Assembly: GCA_022402465.1 (NCBI GenBank)
Contig: JAKRSH010000007.1
Location: 1 to 64,000 of the forward strand
Length of the DNA: 64,000 nt
DNA from: Leptospiraceae bacterium
GTDB taxonomy: Bacteria; Spirochaetota; Leptospiria; Leptospirales; Leptospiraceae
Reading direction: 5' to 3'
Both the position numbers and the translations under genes were made by a program. The notes beneath the pieces were generated by a model. That model was given only the letters and a program-made list of their open reading frames with translations. It did no database searches and was not told the DNA's origin. Below are positions 37,129-46,074 of this stretch, one piece after another (position 1 is the stretch's first letter; the number at the start of each line of letters is the position of its first letter).

Positions 37129-37860
37129 ATGTGCTTAATTTCTTTCTCATATAAATTTCCGGAAGGCAATCACTTTGTCCTTGCTGCTAATAGAGATGAA
37201 TTTTACGATAGGAAGACCTTAGCTGCCAATAGTTGGGAAGAAGATCCAAGAGTTTGGGGCGGACGAGATTTACAGAATGGTGGCGCTTGGCTGGGTGTTC
37301 GAGTAGATGGGAGATTTGCATTTTTAACCAATTACCGAGACTTTCGTTTGAAACCTCTAGCATCTCCAATTTCAAGAGGACACCTTGTCCGCGATTTTCT
37401 TCTTTCAGAAGATTCACCGAAAGCATTTATTGAATCCAGAATCACGAACTCTTCTTCCTATGAAGGATTCAATCTTATTGTTGGAAATCATACTTCTGCC
37501 CATTACTGGAACAATATTAAAAAACTTGAACATGAGCTTGCGCCAGGAATCTATTCTGTTTCGAATGGAATTCTAGATGAGCCTTGGCCTAAACTTCAGA
37601 AAGCAAAATCAAGATTTTCTAGCTTGATCGAATCGAGCGACAAAAATCAATTCGACCCTAATCAATTTTTCAATTACTTGCAAGATAAAACACAGGCAGA
37701 AGAAGACAAATTGCCAGATACAGGAATTCCCAGAGATAAAGAAAAAGCTCTATCTAGTATTTTTATTGAACTACCAGGCTATGGAACTCGATCGTCTACT
37801 TTTGTTAGCTTCCCTCAAAATGGAAGAGTAATCCGAGAAGAACGAGTTTGGATTCCATAA
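37129..37860 (+). CDS. NRDE-family (TANGO2-like) protein
   Basis: This protein of about 243 residues belongs to the NRDE/TANGO2 family, named after the NRDE motif seen here in LAANRDEFYDR. The start is placed at 37129 because the family begins Met-Cys; the protein then opens MCLISFSYKFPEGNHFVLAA. An in-frame TTG at 37111 would add six residues and bury the cysteine. Other family segments are WGGRDLQNGGAWLGV and RGHLVRDFL. TANGO2 proteins have been linked to haem or lipid handling, but the bacterial function is unsettled. No signal peptide is present. The short inverted repeat upstream (37082-37102) has no T run. Confidence 0.85.
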   Translation: MCLISFSYKFPEGNHFVLAANRDEFYDRKTLAANSWEEDPRVWGGRDLQNGGAWLGVRVDGRFAFLTNYRDFRLKPLASPISRGHLVRDFLLSEDSPKAFIESRITNSSSYEGFNLIVGNHTSAHYWNNIKKLEHELAPGIYSVSNGILDEPWPKLQKAKSRFSSLIESSDKNQFDPNQFFNYLQDKTQAEEDKLPDTGIPRDKEKALSSIFIELPGYGTRSSTFVSFPQNGRVIREERVWIP

Positions 37861-37979
37861 TTTAATATTTTTAGTTTTTATGAAAATTATTGTATGCTAA
37901 AGTTCTAATTTTATCTGAGCATTTGTTTTTATTTTCATTTGGAAAAGCCAATCAAATCATTTAATGAAGAAATAAATTA

Positions 37980-38285
37980 TTATTTATCTAAATCTTTTCT
38001 TGTTGGGAGATAATCTTTCTGACCTCGACACTGTGTCTTCTGAAGATAGTCGATAGTACAAAAGGTTAAACTATTTCTAACGTTTTCATTGCTAAGACTA
38101 GATTCCTGTCCAAAAAAATAATTAGGCCAAAGTAAAGAAGCAACAGTACAAGTCTGAAGCAATTGATTGACCCTGTACTCACAAGCAGACCTTTCATCAG
38201 TAATGTTGCTGCAATTACTCAAAGACATACTTGCTAAAAGGAAAGTAAGTGATAGAATACGAAATTTTAGATTAAGAATATTCAT
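37980..38285 (-). CDS. Small hypothetical lipoprotein
   Basis: This is a 101-residue protein with a signal sequence (FRILSLTFLLASMSLSNC) ending in a loose lipobox, Cys at about residue 25. The mature part contains four further cysteines (SACEYR, LQTCTV, LTFCTI, KTQCRG), spaced in a way that could form two disulphides. No family is recognised. It lies alone on the minus strand, convergent with the NRDE gene. The 119 bases between them are AT-rich and show nothing clear. No good ribosome-binding site is visible, so expression may be weak. Confidence 0.6.
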   Translation of the reverse strand: MNILNLKFRILSLTFLLASMSLSNCSNITDERSACEYRVNQLLQTCTVASLLWPNYFFGQESSLSNENVRNSLTFCTIDYLQKTQCRGQKDYLPTRKDLDK

Positions 38286-38436
38286 GGAAATGACTTATTT
38301 TTCTAAAATATAAACCATTTCCTATTTAACAATCTCAAAAAAATCTAGAACATGTCTCGATTGTGCAATTTCGATTTAAGCTAATGCGGGCTTGCAAGAT
38401 CAAGAATTTTGTTGGAGTAATTTTGAAAATGGATCG

Positions 38437-38865
38437 CTACTTTTGTAGTATTTTATGTATGAAAGTAAATCCGTTGATTGACTTGATAGGTTCATTTAAA
38501 ACTTTATTTAAAAAGTCCTTTAAATCAGTATCCGCATAAAATTGCACATCGGGAATGATTTTTTCAAGAGCAAAATAGGAATCCTCATAAGAATTCAAAT
38601 TTATTGAAGTATAGTGCTTACTTAATTCAGAAAGACCTTGAACGTAATCTTCCTTTTCCCATGAATTTGCAGTAAAATCACGAGAATCACAATTAAATCT
38701 AGCAATTCCAAAGCGATTTGAATAAAAGTCCAAATAATCGATTGTATCTACTATTAATGCTATCTTTAACTCACAATTCAGAAAATTAGGCTTTAGGTAA
38801 TTTCTAAAAAACAAAAAGGATTTATTATCCTCTAATGATCTAATTTCTTCGAATACTAAGTTCAT
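38437..38865 (-). CDS. Hypothetical protein
   Basis: This 142-residue protein has no signal peptide or membrane segment and is not recognised. It is acidic and aromatic (DTIDYLDFYSNRFGIARFNC; YEDSYFALEKIIPDVQFYAD), with a helix-rich C-terminus. The size and acidity could fit a small immunity-type protein, but no partner toxin is visible and this is only a guess. It follows the two lipoprotein genes on the minus strand after 56 bases and could share their transcript. No clear ribosome-binding site is seen. Confidence 0.5.
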   Translation of the reverse strand: MNLVFEEIRSLEDNKSFLFFRNYLKPNFLNCELKIALIVDTIDYLDFYSNRFGIARFNCDSRDFTANSWEKEDYVQGLSELSKHYTSINLNSYEDSYFALEKIIPDVQFYADTDLKDFLNKVLNEPIKSINGFTFIHKILQK

Positions 38866-38921
38866 ACTTTACAAGGAAAATTAATCCATCTCAAGGTTTT
38901 TAATCCGCTTCATTATATTTC

Positions 38922-39578
38922 TTATTTTGCATAATTGATATTATAATGTTCAAGAACGAATTGTTCTGCCCCTCTAAAATTTGGTTTATTCAAACCATAC
39001 AAATAAGTGTTTATATAACTATTAAAATTTTTTGGATTTTCTATATAATTAAATGCTTTGCCATCATCGGAATTATACCCAAGAATTCCAATAAATGTTT
39101 GTCCTTTCTTATGACAGAATTCAAGGAACTTACCTGATTCAGAGTATGAAAATTCTACATCGTATGATCTTTTTATATTATTATTCTGACTTATGTTACT
39201 AGAGGGTTTGGGGTATGCATTAAAACCTATTTTAGAAATAAAGTAGCAAGACCCTAGTTTTAAAGATCTCCAAGAAAAATAAAAACCTTGGTTATTTTTA
39301 TTCAATGGAAAGTCCACATATTTGTCAAAATCTGTGGATAGAATTTTAGGTTTTATACCTTTTTCTACAATAACAATTTCCTCACCCTCTTTTCTATACT
39401 CGGTTAATTCGATCCTTTTGAAATCTGCAGTTTCAATATTGTTATACAAGTTACTATCATCATAAATAACAATACCGAAAATTGTTGCATCGGGCAAATT
39501 ATAAATAAAAGCTCTTCTATATTCCTTAGCGCATGACAAAAAAATAAAAATAAAAAATAATAAATATATTTTCTTCAT
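38922..39578 (-). CDS. Hypothetical lipoprotein
   Basis: This 218-residue protein starts with a short lipoprotein signal (KKIYLLFFIFIFLSC, Cys at about residue 16). The mature part is beta-rich with many aromatic and asparagine residues and matches no family known to me. The ATG at 39578 is chosen because a strong GGAGGTGAG site lies just before it, inside the end of the upstream gene. The frame also has a TTG one codon earlier. Stop and start share a single base with the upstream lipoprotein gene (TGATG), so the two are co-translated and probably act together at a membrane. Confidence 0.65.
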   Translation of the reverse strand: MKKIYLLFFIFIFLSCAKEYRRAFIYNLPDATIFGIVIYDDSNLYNNIETADFKRIELTEYRKEGEEIVIVEKGIKPKILSTDFDKYVDFPLNKNNQGFYFSWRSLKLGSCYFISKIGFNAYPKPSSNISQNNNIKRSYDVEFSYSESGKFLEFCHKKGQTFIGILGYNSDDGKAFNYIENPKNFNSYINTYLYGLNKPNFRGAEQFVLEHYNINYAK

Positions 39579-40660
39579 CAAATCTCACCTCCTAAATATA
39601 GATCGTCGTACATTTGAACAAATAAATTTTTACCTTTTTCTGCTATTTCAAAATTAATATCTCTAGGTAAAAAATAATCTTTACTATAGATTGGAGTTTC
39701 AACATTTTTATCTAATATCTTGACACGTATTTGATCGATTTCCAAATCATTTTCTATTTTATCGAATAGCAATAATCTATCACTTTTATAATATTCGAAT
39801 AACTCTTGAGAAGTTAAATTCTCAATTTTATCAATATTTTTATCTAAATTGAAGATATCATTTCTATTCTCTTTACTTAGAGCAATATCTGTTTTAAATA
39901 AAGCAGTAAAGTATATTGTAAAAAATTTTCCAATTCTTCGAAGTCTTTCATCTTTAAATCTATAGGGAACCACAGCATAGGATTTATTTTTTATGGTAAA
40001 ATTCGTCTTTAAAATTTCATTCCTTCGAAATTCTGTACTTAAATCTTTCTCTAAATTAGAAATCATTCCTTGAATTATTTTTTTATTTTCAAGAGTTAAA
40101 CTATATTTAACATTTTCATCAAAAAGTTGGTAAATGGGCCCTACTATCATTGATAAGAAAGAAACATATACATGGTCTTGAGCAAAATAGTCCTTTTCTA
40201 GTATAATTTCGTTTTTATCTTTGTTATGAAATTTAACATTCAATCGATACGTTGATTCTTCTTTTCCTGGGATTATACCTAAGGTTAAAAAAAATCCCAA
40301 TAACGATAAACCATTGTTTTCTTTATCAATAATTTCTGAAGTAACTTCTAACTCAATATTTGCATCTGGTTTGGATTTGAAGGATCGAGATTTACGAATT
40401 TCATCCGCAGTCAAATAAGCTGAGATGTTATAATACTCATCATAATTTACAAATTGTATTTTCTTTTTAAATTCTTGGAATGGAATAGAGTTGATTTTGA
40501 TTTTTACTGGAACAGCAGGAGAATAATCTTGCTGATTCCTTTGATTGAAATTATTAACATTTGTATTTTGGCTATAATATGTTTTATGAATAATACAATT
40601 AACAAAGAAAAAAGAATTACAAAGAAGTATAAAATATATTTTGCATTTAAAAATTTTCAA
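39578..40660 (-). CDS. Hypothetical lipoprotein, first of a two-gene operon
   Basis: This 360-residue protein begins with a TTG start (GGAGAG about 11 bases upstream) and a signal sequence FILLCNSFFFVNC whose last Cys (residue 22) fits a loose lipobox. The mature region has VELEV-type strands and many charged residues (ANIELEVTSEIIDKENNGLS; TYRLNVKFHNKDKNEIILEK), followed by a long Lys/Glu-rich C-terminal half. No family is recognised. Base composition is even more AT-rich than the neighbours, with frequent AAA, AAT and TTT codons. Together with the next gene it forms a coupled lipoprotein pair. Confidence 0.6.
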   Translation of the reverse strand: MKIFKCKIYFILLCNSFFFVNCIIHKTYYSQNTNVNNFNQRNQQDYSPAVPVKIKINSIPFQEFKKKIQFVNYDEYYNISAYLTADEIRKSRSFKSKPDANIELEVTSEIIDKENNGLSLLGFFLTLGIIPGKEESTYRLNVKFHNKDKNEIILEKDYFAQDHVYVSFLSMIVGPIYQLFDENVKYSLTLENKKIIQGMISNLEKDLSTEFRRNEILKTNFTIKNKSYAVVPYRFKDERLRRIGKFFTIYFTALFKTDIALSKENRNDIFNLDKNIDKIENLTSQELFEYYKSDRLLLFDKIENDLEIDQIRVKILDKNVETPIYSKDYFLPRDINFEIAEKGKNLFVQMYDDLYLGGEI

Positions 40661-40767
40661 AATCGAAACTCTCCAAGTCAGAAAATAACTCAGACTAAAG
40701 TATTATTTTTCCTGAACAAAATTGTCAACTTAACTTAAAAAAATAATTTTAAATCTAAACAAACATT

Positions 40768-41409
40768 CTATAAACTCTTCTCTAAATGCCAGACTTTTTC
40801 TTGAACGGGAATTCCATTCCTCATCCCACCTTTCACAGATATACTCTTCAATTGATTTATTTTATAATACTTATTGTAATGTGATAGAACTTCTTCCTGC
40901 GCGATTGAAAAAGGAGGCCCTTCCATTTCAGATTGATCATACTCAAAACAAATCAGAAGTTGAGGCGCATTTTCTGCAATTTGAGTTAAATGATTTGTGT
41001 ATGAAATTCTCATATCCAGAGGCAGCGCAACTAGGGCTGCTCTATCATAGATAGCATCTATCTTCCCAATATGAGCTTTGCTTAAATCAAATAGATTACC
41101 GACAAAAATATCTATACCCTCTGCTGAAAAATGTTCCAATTTATCTAAGGTTCTTATTTCTGGTTCAATTCCGAGCTCTTGGAAAAGTTGGGTAATTGCC
41201 TTTTTGCTAAGTTCAACACCTACTACTTGAAAGCCTTGGTCTAGAAGCCAATGTATATCTAAAGTCTTTCCACAGAGAGGAAGAAATACTCTACTTGATT
41301 TCCTTAAAGAAAGTGTAGGAAAAAATTCTACAAGCAAAGGATTCGCTTGTTTAGTATGAAAACCGATTTGATCAGATTCCCATCGACTATGCCAAAAGTT
41401 TGGATCCAT
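40768..41409 (-). CDS. tpm: Thiopurine S-methyltransferase family protein
   Basis: This 213-residue protein belongs to the TPMT family of SAM-dependent methyltransferases. Bacterial members methylate thiopurines and also selenium or tellurium compounds. The family N-terminus is clear (MDPNFWHSRWESDQIGFH), as are the SAM-binding core (SRVFLPLCGKTLDIHWLLDQ, VVGVELSKKAI) and the IDAIYDRAALVALP segment. The start at 41409 is chosen because MDPNFW is the conserved beginning and TAGGAG precedes it. The in-frame ATG at 41439 would add ten atypical residues. It lies 46 bases downstream of the oxidoreductase gene in the same direction. The natural substrate is not predictable. Confidence 0.9.
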   Translation of the reverse strand: MDPNFWHSRWESDQIGFHTKQANPLLVEFFPTLSLRKSSRVFLPLCGKTLDIHWLLDQGFQVVGVELSKKAITQLFQELGIEPEIRTLDKLEHFSAEGIDIFVGNLFDLSKAHIGKIDAIYDRAALVALPLDMRISYTNHLTQIAENAPQLLICFEYDQSEMEGPPFSIAQEEVLSHYNKYYKINQLKSISVKGGMRNGIPVQEKVWHLEKSL

Positions 41410-41455
41410 TAAATCTCCTAGATCTATTTGATTAAACAATATTTATTCTTAATCA

Positions 41456-42394
41456 TCATTTAACTTTAATTACAACCTTACCCTTAGCATGACCCTGGGC
41501 TACATATTGCATAGCTTCCCAAGTTTGCTCCAGAGGATAGACTCTTTCTATTATGGGCTTTATTTTACCAGATTGAGCGAGTCTAGCAATAATCTTTAAA
41601 TCTTTTGGATTCACTTTAGCCATTAGCACATGCATTTTTTTAGAACCGAATGATAGTAATTTAACGAGAAATAAGGCTTTAATAATTTGCCAAAACTTTC
41701 CACCGATTAGTACAAAACGTCCATTCTCCTTCAAAGAACTTTTGTATTCTCCTAAAGAATGATTCCCATTCACAGCAAGGATGAGATCATATCTTGTTTC
41801 CGTATTTGTAAAATCTTCTTTGTTATAATCAATGACCGTATCCGCTCCCAGTTCTTTACTTTGTTCAATATTTCTTTCAGAGCATATGACTGTTATATGA
41901 GAGCCCAAAACTTTTGCTATTTGAATTGCAAAAGTTCCCACACCACCACCACCTCCATCGATTAAGATGGAATCCTTTCTTTGGACATTCCCCTTATCTC
42001 GAATTGCTTGTAAGGCTGTGACTCCTGCTAGTGGTAGAGCTGCTGCTTCTTCAAAGGAAAGATTTTCTGGTTTGTGAACTAAAAAAGATTCTTGTACGGC
42101 TACAAATTCAGCAAATCCACCAAATCCTGAATCAGCTAGATCGCCCAGTACCTTATCACCTGGTTTGAAGTTTTTGACTTTTGAGCCAACAGATTCAACA
42201 ACTCCAGCAATATCCGCTCCAAAGATTTTGCTTTTGGGAGGAAAGCCCATCCTCAACAAACGGTAATCTGCTGCATTGATAGAGGATGCATGAATTTGAA
42301 CCAAGATCTCATTCTCTTTCGGAACGGGTTTATCCGACTCAGTATATTCTAAAATTGAATTTGGTTTTGATTTTTTATATAAAATTGCTTTCAT
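41456..42394 (-). CDS. Zinc-independent medium-chain oxidoreductase (quinone-reductase-like)
   Basis: This 312-residue NAD(P)-dependent oxidoreductase is of the medium-chain dehydrogenase superfamily, quinone oxidoreductase-like branch. The GroES-like domain lacks the catalytic zinc cysteine/histidine set (ADYRLLRMGFPPKSKIFGAD). The nucleotide-binding domain has GGGGGVGTFAIQIAKVLG. The C-terminus is QYVAQGHAKGKVVIKV. Such enzymes reduce quinones or activated alkenes with NADPH; the exact substrate is unknown. AAGGAAAAAA precedes the ATG. It diverges from an AraC-family gene across 181 bases, so that regulator is a candidate controller. Confidence 0.88.
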   Translation of the reverse strand: MKAILYKKSKPNSILEYTESDKPVPKENEILVQIHASSINAADYRLLRMGFPPKSKIFGADIAGVVESVGSKVKNFKPGDKVLGDLADSGFGGFAEFVAVQESFLVHKPENLSFEEAAALPLAGVTALQAIRDKGNVQRKDSILIDGGGGGVGTFAIQIAKVLGSHITVICSERNIEQSKELGADTVIDYNKEDFTNTETRYDLILAVNGNHSLGEYKSSLKENGRFVLIGGKFWQIIKALFLVKLLSFGSKKMHVLMAKVNPKDLKIIARLAQSGKIKPIIERVYPLEQTWEAMQYVAQGHAKGKVVIKVK

Positions 42395-42486
42395 TTTTTT
42401 CCTTGCATTTGTCTGTAATTTTTATTGGTAGTTATAATTTTTAAAAATAGCTAGAGAATCTATTGACGATAAAAAAATCTTTATAA

Positions 42487-42504
42487 ATTGTAAGTTCAAA
42501 CAAT
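42487..42504. promoter_or_regulatory. Short inverted repeat between oxidoreductase and AraC genes
   Basis: ATTGT and ACAAT are separated by eight bases, and the right half continues into ACAATGT. A second ACATTGT occurs at 42542-42548. These repeated half-sites lie about midway between the two divergent genes and could bind the AraC regulator. Given the base composition they may be chance. Confidence 0.25.
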
Positions 42505-42575
42505 GTATAAGCAATTGAATCCTGAAAAGAAAAATTTTATTACACATTGTATTTTATTGAATAAATTTATTACCT

Positions 42576-43727
42576 ATGAATGAACAAGAGATTTTATTAC
42601 CAATTGTTGGCATTCATTTATTTTTGGGAATTGCTTTAATCTTTATCTCAATCCTTCTCTTTGTTTTTCTACGCAAGCCTCAAATTTTTTTGGTAATTGC
42701 TAGTCTCTTGTTGCTTACTTTTTCTCATTTTTATTATTATCTATATTACACAGGCAGCCTAGTCCATTTTCCAAACATCATCTTTATTTTTCCTATATTC
42801 ATTGTACTTGGACATATCGCACTATTCCACTCTTTCTTAGATCTGTTAAAAATCCGAAGTTTCTGGAATCTTAAAACGCTCTATCATTTGCCGATAATCT
42901 TCATTCAATTCTGGATCATATTTCCAAAATTAATGCTAGATGATAACTCCAAAATTCAACTCTATCTAAATCAGAAAGATATTCTAATCCCTGAAGCAAT
43001 AGCTGGAAAATCAGCTGAAATCTTTTTCTTTATAATCGCAATCATATATATTAGTTTAACAAATTATATTTTAATTTATAGATTCTTCCCTAATTTTTTG
43101 CCTTGGATTAAAACTATAAATAAGTTTCATTCTGAAGATGAAATTCATATAACAAAGATTAAATGGATCATATATTTCAATTATATTATCTTGATTTTAG
43201 CCTTTACTGCTTGGATGCTAATTCCTAGCAAAATTTTTCATGCTTCCATACCCTTAGCCTTCTCTATCTCGATTCCTATTTTCTTGATTGGACTAATCTT
43301 CTTTCCCTATATCTTACAATTAGGAACTCAAATCAAGGTTCATGAAAAATTTTCACTACCAAAGTATGGAAAATCAAACTTGCAGAATTTAGATTTAGTT
43401 GCATTAGAAGAAAAGATTGCATCTTTATTGGATCAAAAAATTTACCTTCAAGAAGGAATCAATCTTCCTAAATTTGCGAAAGAATGTGGAATCAGTGTTC
43501 ACCAAATGTCAGCGTATTTTAACATTATTAAAGGAATTAAGTATGCTGATTTCATTCGCAAATTTCGAATTGAAGAAGCCAAACATTTACTCGCCCAAAA
43601 ACTAACTTGGAATACAACTCGAATCGGCTTTGAATCTGGTTTTAACTCTTCATCTTCTTTTTTTGAGGCTTTTAAATTAGAAACTGGGATGAGCCCTAGT
43701 GAATTTAGGAAAAAACTCAAAGCTTAA
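42576..43727 (+). CDS. AraC-family regulator with membrane-sensor N-terminus
   Basis: This 383-residue protein has the same plan as the regulator at 16287: six to seven hydrophobic helices over residues 1-250 (LFLGIALIFISILLFVFLRK; PLAFSISIPIFLIGLIFFPY) and a C-terminal AraC DNA-binding domain. Helix-turn-helix signatures are NLPKFAKECGISVHQMSAYF and TRIGFESGFNSSSSFFEAF, ending in GMSPSEFRKK. It probably senses a membrane or external signal and may control the divergent oxidoreductase-tpm genes. No strong ribosome-binding site precedes the ATG. Confidence 0.86.
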   Translation: MNEQEILLPIVGIHLFLGIALIFISILLFVFLRKPQIFLVIASLLLLTFSHFYYYLYYTGSLVHFPNIIFIFPIFIVLGHIALFHSFLDLLKIRSFWNLKTLYHLPIIFIQFWIIFPKLMLDDNSKIQLYLNQKDILIPEAIAGKSAEIFFFIIAIIYISLTNYILIYRFFPNFLPWIKTINKFHSEDEIHITKIKWIIYFNYIILILAFTAWMLIPSKIFHASIPLAFSISIPIFLIGLIFFPYILQLGTQIKVHEKFSLPKYGKSNLQNLDLVALEEKIASLLDQKIYLQEGINLPKFAKECGISVHQMSAYFNIIKGIKYADFIRKFRIEEAKHLLAQKLTWNTTRIGFESGFNSSSSFFEAFKLETGMSPSEFRKKLKA

Positions 43728-43742
43728 GCTTCAATCATTTAA

Positions 43743-44849
43743 CTAGGGCGAGGTTGCTGCTACATTACTTCCAAAAGCTATTGCAACGAAAATATCATTC
43801 CCATAAACAATGGAACGCCAAGGTGCAGAACTTGGTAAAGTCCTTTGTGTCCAGGTTATGCCATCTGGTGAAGTTGCCGCTTTATCCGTGCTATCAGCAA
43901 CTGCAACAAAGACGCCATTGCCAAATGTTACAAAAAACCAAAAAGCATTTGGCAGAGTTCGAAGCGTCCAATTGACGCCATCAGAAGAAGTTGCAGCATT
44001 ACCACTTCCATAGGAAAGTGCGACAAATGTTCCGTTTCCAAATGTTACAGTCTGCCAACTTCCTGCAGGTAAAGTTCGAGCTGTCCAATTGATTCCATCA
44101 GGGGAAGTTGCTGCATTACCCCCTGAGAATGCGATCGCAACAAAAACTCCGTTACCAAAACTCACTGATGACCAATCAGAATTACTCGGTAAGGTTCTAG
44201 GAGTCCAAGTAATCCCATCAGAGGAAGTAGCTGCATTTGTACTTGCATTTGACAACGCTACGAATAATCCATTTCCATAGGTAACTGACATCCAATTTCC
44301 AGCTGGCATAGTACGTTGTGTCCAATTAATTCCATCAGGGGAAGTAACTGAGGTCGTACTGCTACTTTCTGCAACAGCAACAAAAAGTCCTCCCCCATAT
44401 GTCATTGCAAACCAATTTACGCTACCAATAGGTAGATTGTATTCCGTCCAGTTTACTCCATCAGTAGATCTTGCTACTATCGAGGTACCACTTTTAATAG
44501 CAATAAAAACCCCATTTCCAAATGCTACAGAGCGCCAGTTTCCAGAGCTTGGTAATGTTCTTCCTGTCCATGAGCTGCCATCAGATCCACCTTTTCCAAG
44601 GTTGTTTTCACCCAATCCATTTAGAATTCTAATACCACAATTAGGAGTTGTATCTCCAATTAAGCTTTTCGCAATCATAGTATTTTGGAAAGAAGATGAA
44701 TTTGCATCACAAGGATTTTCAAGTTCAGAAGGAATACAAGAGGTAACAAAGATAAATAAAATAATTCCAATGAATAAGATATGAACTCTTAGAGGGTAGA
44801 GATTAAGCTTTACTAAGAAATTAAAATTAAGATTAATCATTTGCTTCAT
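43743..44849 (-). CDS. Seven-repeat beta-propeller lipoprotein
   Basis: This 368-residue protein has a long signal sequence ending IFVTSC (lipobox). After the cysteine comes LENPCDANSSSF and, 26 residues on, TTPNCGIR, matching the module in the lipoprotein at 24815. The remainder consists of seven consecutive repeats of about 39 residues: W(T)xRTLP...W.SV.FGNGVFVA(I/V)...AATS.DG(I/V)N. Seven such units should close into a seven-bladed beta-propeller. The last repeat ends at AATSP, exactly at the stop codon. The internal repeat units are very similar, which favours expansion by recombination. Function is unknown; surface exposure and ligand binding are plausible. Confidence 0.82.
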   Translation of the reverse strand: MKQMINLNFNFLVKLNLYPLRVHILFIGIILFIFVTSCIPSELENPCDANSSSFQNTMIAKSLIGDTTPNCGIRILNGLGENNLGKGGSDGSSWTGRTLPSSGNWRSVAFGNGVFIAIKSGTSIVARSTDGVNWTEYNLPIGSVNWFAMTYGGGLFVAVAESSSTTSVTSPDGINWTQRTMPAGNWMSVTYGNGLFVALSNASTNAATSSDGITWTPRTLPSNSDWSSVSFGNGVFVAIAFSGGNAATSPDGINWTARTLPAGSWQTVTFGNGTFVALSYGSGNAATSSDGVNWTLRTLPNAFWFFVTFGNGVFVAVADSTDKAATSPDGITWTQRTLPSSAPWRSIVYGNDIFVAIAFGSNVAATSP

Positions 44850-45427
44850 GTTATGAATTACTCCGAGCTAAAAAAATTTACATTTCCTTCAAAAATTAGA
44901 ATGGAAAAGATTTTTCATTTAAGATTCTTTTAATAGCTTATTTTTACTTGATCTAATGATCCTATTAATCTTCTTTCTAATGCAATTAAAAGAATATTTA
45001 TACAAGAGAAATCTAGCTTTAACCCTGAAAATTAAGACTGAATCCTTGATTACTCAAAAACTTTTTGAAAATTAATTATTCTATTCTATAGCAAAAATGT
45101 ATTCCAGAATTATAATTTCGGATGATTCTTTTTTTATTACATTAAATGTGGATTACTTCAATTTTAAATCTGCCACGGTATTGGATGAGGCATGAAATTG
45201 AACCAAGAGGCAAATGACTTTGGGTATTTCGCTGTATGCTAAATTGTTATCCATTTGACTCTTTTGATAAAGATATATTTTTTCAAAAAAGTATTTAATA
45301 CAAAAATTAAAATTAATTGACTAATATAAATCTAAAGTAATATTTTAGTATATTCATTTTTTTTAATTATCGAATTAGACATTTGATTGATAAATAATAT
45401 ATATTCTTTAAAGGAAATTATATAAAG
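44850..45427. other. AT-rich intergenic region with one possible small ORF
   Basis: These 578 bases hold no convincing gene. On the minus strand 45153-45254 is an open frame of 33 codons starting at ATG (MDNNLAYSEIPKVICLLV, then QFHASSNTVADLKLK). The segment is less AT-rich than its surroundings, so it may be a remnant or a small gene. Otherwise only poly-A/T stretches are seen. Confidence 0.3.
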
Positions 45428-46002
45428 GTGAATTTCTTAACTTTAGTATTACTTCATTCTGTTTTACTCTACTGGAGGCAACTATGATCTTAGAATCGGA
45501 GTAGATGGGGTTTCCGATATTAAGACCTTTGCAGCTGGAACCACAGGAAGTTATTTAGTAAAACTCAACTCGGACGGAAGTTATACTTGGGGGAAAATGA
45601 TTCGAGGTTCAGTGAGTATTTTCTTAGATCAGTTGGCAATTCATCCCAAAAGAAAGTCTGTATTTATGACAGGTTATTTTACAGGAACAAATATTGATTT
45701 CTTCGCTGACTTTGGAGTTTCTCTTCCTCTTTCTTCAATTCCTGTGGCCTCGAATATGCCTATTTTAATAGAGGTAAACTCTGACAATGGAAGTTTAATC
45801 ACAGCACGCATGTTAGTTGAATCAACAGATGGGATATCCGCTTGATTCTATGAAAATGGATAGTTTCGGAAATCTTTATCTCACTGGTCAATTTGGAGCT
45901 AATACCAATTTCCAATATGGAACGGATGGTGGAGTTATTTCTAAAACATACAATTATGGTGCTGCTTTAAGACAGGCAATTTTCGTTAAGATACGGCCGT
46001 AA
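45428..46002 (+). pseudogene. Broken SBBP/propeller-type lipoprotein gene
   Basis: A GTG at 45428 after AAAGG opens a signal-like peptide (MNFLTLVLLHSVLLYW) that stops at once. The next frame then reads YSTGGNYDLRIGVDGVSD and continues through SYLVKLNSDGSYTWGK and VFMTGYFTGTNIDFF to a stop after TDGISA near 45844. A third frame resumes with DSMKMDSFGNLYLTGQFGAN and ends at 46002. STGGN, LVKLNSDGSY and DSFGNLYLTG are typical blade motifs of SBBP beta-propeller proteins. At least two frame changes and an abnormally short N-terminus show that the gene is inactivated and partly deleted. Sequencing errors cannot be excluded. Confidence 0.7.
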
Positions 46003-46074
46003 TTTTACATAATTTTATACAAAAAGAGCAAGATTCGGGTTTTGTTTTTTCCTTAAATGAGATAAGCTTACCTT

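Noticed and set aside
38437-38865. Toxin-antitoxin or barstar-type immunity gene
   Set aside because: The product is small and acidic, but no family motif and no partner nuclease or toxin gene is adjacent.
43754-44784. Several plus-strand open frames opposite the propeller lipoprotein gene
   Set aside because: They repeat with the period of the minus-strand repeats and lack start signals; they are mirror images of the real gene.
44850-45427. CRISPR array or other regular repeat in the AT-rich gap
   Set aside because: No repeated unit with constant spacing is present here or elsewhere in the window.
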